Assembly: GCA_905221605.1 (NCBI GenBank)
Contig: CAJNDS010000158.1
Span: forward strand, 722,176 to 786,175
Direction: 5' to 3'
From: Symbiodinium natans
Taxonomy: Eukaryota; Sar; Dinophyceae; Suessiales; Symbiodiniaceae
DNA: 64,000 bases
This document shows positions 22,000 through 31,339 of the stretch, piece by piece. Each line of letters starts with the position of its first letter. The stretch's first letter is position 1. The translations under genes and the position numbers were made by a program. The notes beneath the pieces were generated by a model. The model worked only from the letters and a program-made list of their open reading frames with translations. It ran no database searches and had not been told where the DNA came from.

Positions 22000-22540
22000 A
22001 GCAGGGGTTTTGGGGTTGAGCTGGCGAAGCCACAGAGGGCCTATGGCAAAAGGGGTTGAGTTGGGGGATGTTGGGGGTCAAGGTTTGAGGGGGATTTGGG
22101 GTGTTACAGTAGGGGTTTTGGGTTCACAGGGTTTCGGCCTTGGGGATTAGTGAGGGAATGCAACTCCTCCACTTCAGACTTTAAACTGGGGCCCTTCATC
22201 AACCCCGCTCCCCCTCCCCAAAAAGAAGACCGCTATGTTCTTAGCATGGGACAATGATCACGAAGCCAGCCACGTCACTGACCGACTGCCCAAAGTTTTC
22301 GAAAATCCCAAGTCCCGGAAAAGTCGCCATGTGAGTGCTTCGCTTTGCAGGGTGTTTTGGGGTTTCGGCTTTCGGGCAGCGTGCCTGGGATGCTCCTCAG
22401 AGACCTTGAAAAATTGGGTTCTGGGCACCCGAAAGGCCTGCGAGACGCGCCGCATCTGTGATGGGCGGGTTTTGGAGGTTGGAGTTTGTGGCGTTGTTCT
22501 GTGCCAGCATGATGGCCATGAAGTCTTCCCCTGCTGTTAG

Positions 22541-22614
22541 TAGGTTTATGAGTGCCTTAAGTACGGTTAGAAGTAACTACTTCTAACCCCACTTAGAACT
22601 ACCTATGAACCTCC
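22541..22614. mobile_element. Foldback element, family A (short copy)
   Basis: GTTAGAAGTA directly followed by the mirror TACTTCTAACCCCACTT, right end AACTACCTATGAACCTCC. Only 74 bases, probably an internal deletion derivative. Confidence 0.55.
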
Positions 22615-22636
22615 AAAGATATCCTCTAATTCCCAA

Positions 22637-22702
22637 CAACCCTAAACCCTAAGCCCTAAACCCTATAAACCCTAAACCCTGAACCCTAAATCCTAAACCT
22701 CA
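22637..22702 (-). repeat. Telomere-like array
   Basis: About eight CCCTAAA units with CCCTAAG and CCCTGAA variants. Confidence 0.85.
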
Positions 22703-22726
22703 CAACCAACCCTCAAACGCTTCCAG

Positions 22727-22781
22727 GAGCCGGGCCACAGAGGCGGACCAAGCGGAGCTCCGGGCTCGGCTGCGCCCGCAG
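22727..22781 (+). CDS. Probable micro-exon between telomere-like arrays
   Basis: Acceptor GCTTCCAG and GC donor CCGCAG|GCGAAT bound SRATEADQAELRARLRPQ, a charged helical segment. Arrays lie on both sides (22637 and 22830). Function unknown. Confidence 0.35.
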
Positions 22782-22829
22782 GCGAATTTCCTGTGAACCG
22801 AGGTGAGAGACCAAGGTTGCGTACTGTCC

Positions 22830-22916
22830 GAGTTTAGGGTTTCGGGTTTAGGGTGTAGGGTTTCAAAAGGGTGTAGGGTTTAGGGTTTAGAGAGTCCTCT
22901 AGCAGTTTAGGGTTTA
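22830..22916 (+). repeat. Telomere-like array
   Basis: TTTAGGG units with TGTAGGG variants, split by short unique inserts. Confidence 0.85.
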
Positions 22917-23720
22917 GGCCGACCTCAGTCCATGCTTCAAAAAGGGCTTAGGATTGCCCAGGACTTGTGCAGGATGTGCAGCATCGGGTGGAATGTATGT
23001 GTGCTGGACACCTGCCACGCACATAGGGTCATAGGGACCCTTCCCAAGCGGCCCCTGTTTAGTCAGCCACAGCCTATCTCGGTCCAAACCCAAGACCCAA
23101 AACATGTCCACAAGATTGCGTAGATGTGAAAAGCTCGTGAGAACCTGGGATCCGAGATGCAGTGGGAACAGGTGCAGTGCACTTTTGGCCCTGCAGCACC
23201 ACCCGGAACGCAAGCCGGCAGCAATTGGTTCTCGCCGTCTCGCCATAAACTTAAAGACCAACACAGCGCCCCAAAGCAACCCCATGAGCCGAATCACAGG
23301 CCCCATGTGGGGGAATAGCGTTCATGGGTCAAGGCCGGGCACCCCCCAGTCCACTCCCTGTGACGTACACTTTTTCCTGATATCACACGTTCTATGCGGG
23401 CGAAGTGTAGCTAAGGCAGATTCTGGTGACTGCCTTTCCCGCAGAGGGTGACTTGCAGGCCTGCGGCGCTGACCTGAAGGCAACTCGGCGGTGGAGCGCT
23501 TGACTTGTGCTGGCCAAACTTCCCGACTGGAGTGACTAGAGTGCGGCCCATCGCAGGGCCTGCAAGGCGAGGGTGACATGACATAGGTGCGGGATGAGCT
23601 CCATTGGGATATGGTCAGGATGCGTAGGCCACATGATTTTTTTTATACAAGTGTATGCATATACTGCAGGCCCTCGTCATCCCCTTTGCTGGACTGCCGG
23701 TGGCAACAAAGAACGTGCCT
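22917..23720. other. Unassigned stretch
   Basis: A 130-codon minus-strand ORF (22914-23306) and overlapping plus ORFs, none with a recognisable domain. Confidence 0.4.
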
Positions 23721-23823
23721 GGGAAGCCCAGCGGTGCCCTTTTCATCCCTTTCACGGTTCCCTATTGATACCCAAAACAGAAAGGACGGTACCCATGTTT
23801 GTGAAATGGCTTCTGGGCTACCT
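23721..23823. mobile_element. Foldback element, family C
   Basis: Left GGAAGCCCAGCGGTGCCC is the inverted copy of right GGTACCCATG...GAAATGGCTTCTGGGC. A second copy is at 25650. Confidence 0.65.
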
Positions 23824-23921
23824 AGGTGCTGCAACAAGGTGGGTGGGTCCAACGCGGACTTCAAGTGCACAATGTGCACTTCAGCTCAGAGGTGGCACAC
23901 AAGTTTTCAGAAGCACGAATA

Positions 23922-23944
23922 ACACCCCCCCCCCCCCCCCCCCT
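23922..23944. repeat. C homopolymer run
   Basis: About 20 consecutive C. Length may be unreliable in the assembly. Confidence 0.85.
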
Positions 23945-24454
23945 AAGAAAGCAAATAAACAAAGCACACAAACAGTAAGACTTTCGAAAACCCAAAAGCC
24001 GCCCCATCTCGGCATAAGTAGGATGCGAACATGTGGGGAGGGCACTGCTGGGGCTGGCACTAGCACTCGCTAAGGCATCACAATTCATCTACAACGGCAG
24101 CTCCCTGGCTGGCATGTGCTTGGCATGTGCTGTGTGGGCCGAATGGCACCTCAGCGGATTGCGACGCATCCTGCTTGCTGCCGTATAGGCTCCAGTCAAA
24201 GGCGTGATAGCATGTCACAGTTGCAACGACATGCACGGATGCGTATGGTTTTGGTCTCAATGGAGTTCGCACGTTGTAAGATTATCTTTCGTTGCCGTTT
24301 ATTTGAACATGGATTTGCATGCCTTGTGCCGGAAGCGCAGAGAGAAGGCACCAGACGCCGGCTGCAAGCAAGTAGGTTACATACGTGTCACTTGCCGCAT
24401 CCCACGCATCTCTGTAGAACATCGCACTATCGGTTCGACTCTGCGCAATCAGCG

Positions 24455-24877
24455 ATGGGCGCAGCCAGCTGCTACAACTGCAGCTGCAACTGCGATGACC
24501 AGGCGCATGGCCGTAACAGCTTTACGGTTCTACAAAGCGCCTCGGCGATGTGCCCAAATGGGGATGGGGATGGAGATGAATGGCTAGCCGATGCGGTGAC
24601 AGAGGTCACTGCGAAGAAGTCGGAGCTTGAGATTGCCTTCATTTTGCCAGATACCTCCATGCAGCGGCGTGTGTTTACACAAAGGCCTTTGGGCTTGGAC
24701 TTCAACAGGCACATGCCTGTCACCATCAAGCACGTGCGGCCAGGAAGCCACGCGGAAGAGCTGGGGATTCGGCAAGGCTGGCGAGTTCAGGCCATCAACG
24801 GATACGACGCAACCCGGGCTTCATTCCAAGATGTGTACAGTGCCCTGAGGGGCGCGTCAGAGTTGCTACAAGGCTGA
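24455..24877 (+). CDS. PDZ-domain protein with a predicted lipidated N terminus
   Basis: A 140-residue intact single-exon protein ending in TGA. The chosen ATG gives MGAASCYNCSCNCDD: Gly2 with small residues after it fits N-myristoylation, and the four nearby Cys could be palmitoylated, so the protein may be membrane-tethered. Residues 66-138 form a PDZ-like domain: RPLGLDF is the carboxylate-binding loop position, followed by PVTIKHVRPGSHAEELGIRQ and GWRVQAINGYDATRASFQDV, the canonical AEELGI..GW.V..ING pattern. PDZ domains bind C-terminal peptides. The frame is open 113 codons upstream of this ATG but that part is low in coding character and is probably leader sequence. The start choice is an inference; the PDZ call is firm. 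Confidence 0.75.
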   Translation: MGAASCYNCSCNCDDQAHGRNSFTVLQSASAMCPNGDGDGDEWLADAVTEVTAKKSELEIAFILPDTSMQRRVFTQRPLGLDFNRHMPVTIKHVRPGSHAEELGIRQGWRVQAINGYDATRASFQDVYSALRGASELLQG

Positions 24878-25640
24878 TGCTGGCCTCGCTCTGGCCCTGA
24901 TTTGTGCTTACAGTACTCAGCCTTATTCATTGTTCATCTGATGCCTCGTTCTTATGACCCGCCAATTCGTCAAAATGCATGTCGATCGAGGCAGATGTGC
25001 TCCTATTTATGTACTGAAACAGGTATCTGCACGTCTCTACACTTTGTGGCTCTGGCTACAGTGTACGACTCTGCGCTACGATGCGGAGAGGCAAAAGTGG
25101 AAGGTACATGCAATTGGACTAGAACCACGGGACATGCCCCTGAATCCAAGGAAGATGTCCTAAACTGTACAGGGAGATCCTGCTATGTTTTTAGGGGTGT
25201 CCCGTAACGGGTATCCGCTTCCCATCCCTTCTTTACCCGCTGAAGTCTCCCAAAAGGCTCGAAAAGTCGGATGCGAAGCCCAGGAGATGGCCATTGCCTT
25301 GGGCATGGCAGCAGCGAAGCAGCTTCTGCCTGCCGACCGAAAACTTCGAAAGGCCGGGCCTAGGGATGGCAGTAATGTGATGAAGGAATGAACATAGGCA
25401 AAGAGCCCTGGCAAGGCCACATGCATCCCGTGTGGGAACCTGCAAGACAGATGGTTTGCATCAGCCCACATTCCCGCCCTGAAGCTGCTCCGAATGAAAC
25501 ATGTCTTGGAAACATACTTTCAAGGGCGACTGGAGTGCCCGCGGGCTCCCTTCTGACGGCGACCCAGACCCGATGATGCAGCTGAGCTTAGAGGGCCAGA
25601 CGGCACTCGTGCAGCTTGGAGGCCCTTAGGACTCACTTTA
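24878..25640. other. Unassigned stretch, some coding-like frames
   Basis: A plus frame ending at 25163 encodes TLRYDAERQKWKVHAIGLEP and stops soon after; it may be a terminal exon but no domain is visible. Nothing else is assigned. Confidence 0.35.
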
Positions 25641-25649
25641 AGACCTCTC

Positions 25650-25757
25650 GGAAGCCCAGTGGTGCCCTTTAATTGCTCTTTTTTGGTTCTGGATTCCTTT
25701 TTTAAGAAACCAGCCAAAAACAGGGTACCCTTATATTAATGTGGCTACTGGGCTACT
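25650..25757. mobile_element. Foldback element, family C
   Basis: Left GGAAGCCCAGTGGTGCCC, right AGGGTACCC...GTGGCTACTGGGC, inverted; inner TGGTTCTGGATT and AAGAAACCAG are also mirrored. Confidence 0.65.
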
Positions 25758-25844
25758 AAGACATTCAGGGTTTTGGATAGTCCAACCGTTCATGCTTGGG
25801 ATGTGGGGGAAGCGAGTCGCGGCATCGTCTGAACTTCTGTTGGG

Positions 25845-27606
25845 ATGTTGATGAGTCTGGCATGGGCTTGGGGCATGTACTTGTCTTCACAGTTTAAGCC
25901 AGCTGGTGTCGAGTTCGCAACGTCCGCATTGGTTGGGCGAAGCTGTTTCCCATGCCAATGCAATACGCTCTGTACCAAGATGCACCAAGGCTGGGCTATG
26001 GTGAAGTTGGGCGCAGAGTTTCCCGCGCATCTTGGTTTCAAAGCTCTTCTGCTAGTAGGTCTAGGTGGTGAGGGGAGAGGGGAAGAGGGGAGACGAGAGA
26101 GGGCAGAGAGACACGCGCTGCAGGAATGAAAGAAAGACACAGGCTTCAAAGCGTCGCCGAAGGTGCTTGCAGCCATGAACATGCGAGTGCTCGCCACGCG
26201 GAAGACTGCAGCGCAAGGCGACGCCAAGTCTCCGGAGCCAGGCCCACTTACAGACGCGTGTTTGGCGAAGTCCCGAGATGACTTCTTAGAGTCTTACAGC
26301 CGGCAGAGCACTGAGCTTGGATACGTCAGCATCCAACACAAACTGCTCTGCAAGGTGCTGTGATCTTGGCTCATCCGTCTCAGCTACATCAGCTGCTTCC
26401 CAGGGCCCAGAGACCTGGCACTTCAAGACATGCAGCCGAAACACTCGAATATCCAACAAAAACCAGCTCCTGCGTTGCAGCAAAGGATGCTTTTCATCTG
26501 CCTTCCCGACACTGCAGAGACGGAGGGCCTTATCGGGGAGCGAGAGATCTCTCTACTGCCACCGGGCTCGGTGATCGTCAACGTGGGCCGCCCCTTGTCG
26601 TCAATCGTCCGTTTTCAAGGCAGTGATGCACAACAGGGTTTAGGGTTTAGGGTTGTTTAGGGTTTATTGCCCCTCTTATCGGGGGGGGTGGGGGGTGCCT
26701 CAAATGATGATCGATGAACAAACTCAGAAGTCAGCCTGCGAATCAGCAACACAGCCACGAAATCAGAGCCCACGAGTCAGAAACCAGCGCGAGTCAAAAA
26801 CAGAAATCCGAAACTGCCCGCATCAGAAATTGGGGTGGGGGCGGTGGGGGGGGTGAGGGGGGGTAGGGGGGGGGGGGGGGGGGGGCTGTTCCGTCGACTC
26901 GACCCGACAAGATTGCACGACGACAGCGATGGAAGCGGCCTGGTTTCATCCTGGCACACTGCATCTTAGGATTAGGGTTTAGGGTTCGGGTTTAGGGTTT
27001 AGGGTTTAGGGTTTAGGGCTTAGGGCTTAGGGCTTAGGGCTTAGGGCTTAGGGCTTAGGGCTTAGGGTTTACCAAGCCTGCCCGAGACATTAGCATGAGT
27101 TCTGGCGTCCGAAGCCGGGGCTTCGAATCCACACCTTGGAGCCGCAAGATCGAAGGCGGGCATGTGATCAACGAGGAGGCCTTCTTCAGCGCGCTGAAGA
27201 GCAACCACTTGCTGGGGGCGCCCTGGCACTGAGGATCCCGAAGCCAAGGTCGTAGGAAACCCTTAACCCTAAGCAAAAAAGATAACCCTAAACCCTAAAC
27301 CCTACGGGGACTAAGCCCTAAATCCTAGCCCCTAAAAATCCCTAAACCCTACAGGGACTTTGGGATGGTGGGTCTTGAAGCCCATGTTGCACAACTTCTG
27401 CAGAAGCCTCAGGGTTGAGGGTTTAGGGTTTAGGGGTTTAGGATGGTTCTGCTTTTTCTTTTCGAGCGCCGCACGGCCCAATGCGACGCAGTTGGGGTGC
27501 TGGCAGCCAAGGCTGGAGTCGATTGCTGGTACAAGTACCCAGCAGATGCCAGGAGCCGCAGCAACACCCCCGTGTCTGCAAAGTTTGACTTTGGAGGCCG
27601 CATGCG
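25845..27606 (+). CDS. D-isomer-specific 2-hydroxyacid dehydrogenase, multi-exon
   Basis: Five exon segments in order match the NAD-binding half of this oxidoreductase family, which interconverts 2-hydroxy and 2-keto acids with NAD(P)H. Exon A, ending at 26067 (donor GGTG|GTGAGG), gives HLGFKALLLVGLG, the start of the Rossmann fold. Exon B (26143-26354) gives KVLAAMNMRVLATRKTA; the split Gly codon keeps phase. Exon C (26481 to about 26591) gives LFICLPDTAETEGLIGEREI then SLLPPGSVIVNVGR, the family LP.T.ET..LI and VNVGR motifs. Exon D (27149-27217) gives GGHVINEEAFFSALKSNHLL and ends at a GC donor (GGGG|GCGCCC). Exon E (27512 to about 27606) gives AGVDCWYKYPADARSRSNTP then VSAKFDFG; D and E join in phase to LLG-AGVDCWYKYP, the conserved GAGLDVW..YP block. 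Introns C-D, D-E and the one after E are filled with TTTAGGG/CCCTAAA arrays. The N-terminal catalytic part and the C terminus were not found; exon C and B ends are uncertain. Confidence 0.72.
26635..26667 (+). repeat. Telomere-like array in dehydrogenase intron
   Basis: Three to four TTTAGGG units between exon C and exon D of the 2-hydroxyacid dehydrogenase. Confidence 0.85.
26832..26887. repeat. G-rich run in dehydrogenase intron
   Basis: GGGGTGGGGGCGGTGGGG followed by about 20 G. A candidate G-quadruplex on the coding strand. Confidence 0.85.
26965..27070 (+). repeat. TTTAGGG array with a (GGGCTTA)n domain
   Basis: Four to five TTTAGGG units followed by seven or eight homogeneous GGGCTTA units, then TTTA. 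Lies in the intron between exons C and D of the dehydrogenase. Confidence 0.9.
27264..27442. repeat. Mixed-orientation telomere-like units in the D-E intron
   Basis: CCCTAAA units at 27280-27303 and 27342-27353 and TTTAGGG units at 27419-27442, all within the intron between exons D (27217) and E (27512). An ACGGGGACT/ACAGGGACT segment is duplicated between them. Confidence 0.8.
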
Positions 27607-27612
27607 CCCCTA

Positions 27613-27727
27613 AACCCTAAACCCTAAACCCTAAACCCTAAACCCTAAACCCTAAACCCTAAACCCTAAACCCTAAACCCTAAACCCTAAACCCTAAACC
27701 CTAAACCCTAAGCCTAAACCCTAAACT
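27613..27727 (-). repeat. Long telomere-like array (CCCTAAA)16
   Basis: About sixteen perfect CCCTAAA units starting within a few bases of exon E of the dehydrogenase. Confidence 0.95.
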
Positions 27728-27845
27728 ATGTAGAGTGAAGAGCCATCCCCAGTTCTTCCCACTGGTCAAAACGAACGATCGCTTTTTTGACCTCGTGAAT
27801 GGGACCAGCAAGCTTTAGAACCAAGAGGCAATAGCAATCGCGCAT

Positions 27846-27912
27846 ACTGATAATATTAATCATCATCATCATCATCATAATTAATCATAATCACAATAGT
27901 AATAGCAATAAT
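27846..27912. repeat. ATC/AAT microsatellite
   Basis: (ATC)n and AATAATC-like units. Confidence 0.85.
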
Positions 27913-28024
27913 GATGTGTTTGCGGCTGAAGGCCAGTGATTGTCCGCAAGGGGTCATGTGATATGACGTGCCAGCATGGTGAATTGTCCGATGACGAGTT
28001 CGACGTGGAAGAACACACGCACGA

Positions 28025-28132
28025 TATGTGAGTTTACGATAATCTGGACCACAAATATAGACCCCCAAATTGTAGGATTCCCTGATAATAAGGGCCTCAA
28101 TAAGGCACCCCCTAACATCGTAAACTCCCATG
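28025..28132. mobile_element. Foldback element, family B
   Basis: Left ATGTGAGTTTACGATAAT and right ACATCGTAAACTCCCAT are inverted; ATAGACCCCCAAATTGTAGG forms the centre. The clearest ends of the family. Confidence 0.65.
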
Positions 28133-28239
28133 TCCTTGGCATTCTTCAGGAAGTTGTTTCTGCAGCACTTGGCAGGCCTCGACAACATCGTAATGTCACC
28201 ACACCGCGCCGGCTCAGTCGGTGGCAGCCTGAGATTGGA

Positions 28240-28400
28240 TATATGTATGTATATATATATATATATGTTTATAATATACTATCATATCAAATTATAATAT
28301 AATATAATAATATAATACATAACCACAAAACAATATAATATGAAACATATCATATATAATATGTCAAGAAATGAGATATAATATACTACACATGTAGAAT
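28240..28400. repeat. AT-rich tract
   Basis: TATATG runs followed by repeated ATAATATAAT units. Confidence 0.85.
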
Positions 28401-28447
28401 CCGATATAATTTTGACAGGGGTGACAAGCCGGATCTGAGCAAAGCAG

Positions 28448-28754
28448 CGAGGCCTGCCCGCGACGGAGCGCTACCGCATGGCGGCCTTGGCCGAGCTGTT
28501 TAATGCAGCGGCCCAACAGGGTTTCCCCGCAATGCCCAACAGAGCCCCGCACGCAAGAGTCTGGAGCCTCTTTTTTTTTTTTCTGCAAGTGCATCCTCTC
28601 TTCGTCTCTTCAGAAAGCTGTTTCAGAGACATCTGAGGAATCGACGTTACGAAAGGCTACTGACGGATTGATTTACACATCCACCTTGGGATGGCTTCAA
28701 AGAAAGGCTGTCCGCATGTTTTCGTCCGCCGGGCTTAAGAAAGATGCGATTTGA
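28448..28754 (+). CDS. Two-exon C-terminal gene fragment, function unknown
   Basis: Exon 1 (28448 to about 28552) after acceptor AAAGCAG encodes GLPATERYRMAALAELFNAA then AQQGFPAMPNRAPHAR, strongly coding-like. A T run and CTTCAG acceptor lead into exon 2 (28614-28754), which encodes KAVSETSEESTLRKATDGLI then YTSTLGWLQRKAVRMFSSAG and ends in TGA. The donor is probably GCAAGA|GTCTGG. No domain recognised. Confidence 0.4.
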
Positions 28755-28759
28755 GGCAT

Positions 28760-29740
28760 GCTGCTGGTGTGGATTGTGCTTGGACATGTTTATTGCGCAC
28801 GCACATGAAAGCTCAGGCAGAGAGCTCGCTGATATTTTGGGAATCGGAGAACACAACAATTCACAGGACTACTGGTGCAAAATAGCACCAGACTTAAAAG
28901 TCACACTCGGCTCCGTCAACCGTGCACATTTTGTTTGCAGGAAGCTTGCTCCAAAGACTTGTCAGAAACGCAGCTGATGTGGGGGATGGGGGTCGAAGTT
29001 TGCGGTTATCCTACTCTCTCATTCCTTCCAGTGCTGCTTTTAATGTGGCCGATCTGAATGTCACGGCCACGACTTATCTAATCACGAACAGCCCCACCAC
29101 CACCTGACACCACTACAAGCGTAATGACCGCAATTCAGTCCGCTGCACCCCCACAACGGCTACGTCTACCATCGACTACCACTAGTTATGAGGAACCATG
29201 CTTCCCCAAAGCTTCCCGAATCTACTGGGATTCGCAGCACAGTGGCACCGAATAAGTCGGATGACTCCAGCAACTTGCACGTGTCCTCAGCAAGTCAGTA
29301 AGCAGCGTCAGCGCGAAGCAAAGCGTCCTCCATGTGACTTTTGAGGCCCCGCTGTTGATGGCATACCTGTTGGTGGCAGAGGTGTGAATGGGAGACTTCT
29401 GAGCTTGAGTGCAGCGCGGGTCATGGCTTGAGCTGGGCTTTGCTACACAGTTTCGTGAATTATTGGGCAATGGGTTGTGAGAGTTAATCGTAGTCAATCC
29501 TTGGTTGAAGCTGCTGTAATTAGCAGGCGAAGCTTCCGATGGGCGACGAGGATGCTTATACATACTCGGGCATTGCCGCGGCCTCACACTAGCTCTCAGC
29601 CGATGTCGCTTTCTCGCGCGTGCCGCTCTCCACAAGGCCATGTCCATGGTGGATGAACTCAACGAGGCCCCACCACCATCTAGAGCTTGCCTTGTTGTCC
29701 ACAGCTGGGACCTTCTGGTGACACTCTGACAGCCAACCTG
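28760..29740. other. Unassigned stretch
   Basis: A 176-codon minus ORF (29222-29752) is open but Ser/Arg/Thr-rich and domain-free. No support for a gene. Confidence 0.4.
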
Positions 29741-29741
29741 G

Positions 29742-29825
29742 GCATGTCCCAAACTAGGGGTACCCCTTTGTACCCCAAATAGAGTACAGTCCCCTAAAGG
29801 GTACCCCTATGTTTCGGGAACCCCA
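29742..29825. mobile_element. Foldback element, family B
   Basis: GTCCCAAACTAGGGGTACCC at left mirrored by AGGGTACCCCTATGTTTCGGGA at right. Confidence 0.65.
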
Positions 29826-30053
29826 ACTTGGCAGTTGGTGAAGCCGATTCTGGCAGCAGGGGGCCCAGCAGCTGAGTCCTTTTTCCTTTGTCCGCTTGGC
29901 AGTTTACTGAATTAAATTAATTAACTGTCCCTGCTATTCCCTGCTGCTTCGAAGGAGACATCTGTGTGGCCTTATCGCGAGGCTGTCGTGGGACAAGGGA
30001 GGGAACAGGCATGAACAGGCGACTAAGCATCATGCCGAGACTGAGGACCCAGC

Positions 30054-30245
30054 ATGGTGCGACTTTTGGCAGGCTTAGTCGCACGTATTAGTGACGAAGT
30101 TTGTCAATTGACATGCTTTGGGCCGAAAGGCAGGCGGCAGGTCCAGGCATGGTATAGTGACACAGTGTCCACGCGCACGCACGCCTTGCCTGATCTGCAG
30201 CAGGCCATCTCGAGATTGCAACTTACAGAAAACGCGGCTTTGCAG
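30054..30245 (+). CDS. Probable exon, function unknown
   Basis: Open frame encoding ARISDEVCQLTCFGPKGRRQ then VQAWYSDTVSTRTHALPDLQ and AISRLQLTENAALQ, ending at TTGCAG|GTGGGC, a good donor. The 5' edge is uncertain. May belong with the exon at 30504. Confidence 0.35.
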
Positions 30246-30503
30246 GTGGGCTCCGCAAGCTTTCGGTCGAAGCAGTGGCATGTACTGTCGATGGTGGGCG
30301 GCCATGGTGAAAAAAATGCATGTTGACGATCAGCTAGCTGCTGCGAACCCGCCGCAGGCCAGGCAGTCCTACCCCACGCTGCTGGGCGGGCCCCGTGCGC
30401 CTTGCCCAGATGCGCAGATGGGGCAGACCCGCAACGCACAAAGCGGCGGTGAGTCATGCAGTGCAATTTCTGCCAGTCGGGCAGTTCCAGCGACTTCTCT
30501 CAG

Positions 30504-30591
30504 GGGATCACGCTGGAGTTCGTGGTAGTGCACTGCAAAGAGCCGCTGGAATGGGTAGAGGCACGCATATCTTCACGACCGGAATGGGAAG
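30504..30591 (+). CDS. Probable exon, possibly DUF3431/glycosyltransferase-like
   Basis: Acceptor CTTCTCTCAG and donor GGGAAG|GTTCTG enclose GITLEFVVVHCKEPLEWVEA plus RISSRPEWE. The pattern FVVVHCKEPLEW resembles the opening strand of DUF3431-type putative glycosyltransferases (VVV..NEDL.W), but the match is short and the remainder was not found. Confidence 0.35.
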
Positions 30592-30599
30592 GTTCTGAC

Positions 30600-31229
30600 T
30601 GTTCCGGGTGCTCTACACACGACAATGGCACGATGCAATGTGTATGTTACTGATGAGAAGAGGAGCAACGGGGGTTTGCCGTCCACATTTCTTCAATACA
30701 AGAAAGCAACCATGCTTTCAACAAGGTGCCATGTGCGTGAATGTGCCAGTCAAGATCCACACCTTAATGTTTCCAGAACGGTTATCACCAGCACGTCGTA
30801 TCCAGTGGGAACTGGGAACTTAGTGACCTTCTTCAGTGCAACGGCGCCAAGCACCGAATTTGAGCTCATTGATTGCGCGCGTCAGCTTTTAACAGCAGCA
30901 TGCCACCACAAGAACTGAACTCTGCAGCTGAATTCGGAGGCGGACCTTCTGCCGATTGCCCCTGCCGGCCACGGACCCAGCATTGTCTTCGCCCATGGCC
31001 CATGTGCACGATTCAAGATGCCACACAGCTTGGCTGACAATGCAAGTTGCGTCGCTCGGCTCCCCCTTTCCGAACTTGAAGAGCGTAATTAGGATTCAGC
31101 AGTGGTGCAGCTGTACGCAGCCGGCCATGCAATGTGTCTTTGATGAAGGCTCGCAGCTCACGTTCTACGAGAAATGCCATGACCACAGCAGCTTCAGACC
31201 GACAACTTGCACTCTTGCCTACTCCTTCT
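30600..31229. other. Unassigned stretch
   Basis: Open plus frames of up to 98 codons with no domain. Confidence 0.35.
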
Positions 31230-31337
31230 TGGGGGTTCATGGGTATTTATAATTAGAGTTATAAGTACTGTACCCTAAGTAAGGTTATGAGTAGAGTTAC
31301 CTTCCTTATAGCCCTACTTAAAGCCCATGAACCTCCA
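31230..31337. mobile_element. Foldback element, family A
   Basis: Left GGGGGTTCATGGGTATTTAT, right ACTTAAAGCCCATGAACCTCC, with GTTATAAGTACTG mirrored by a second GTTATGAGTAGAG half. A well-preserved copy. Confidence 0.7.
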
Positions 31338-31339
31338 AG

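Noticed and set aside
27115-27135. tRNA T-arm-like GCTTCGAATCC
   Set aside because: No acceptor stem, D-arm or anticodon arm at the right spacing.
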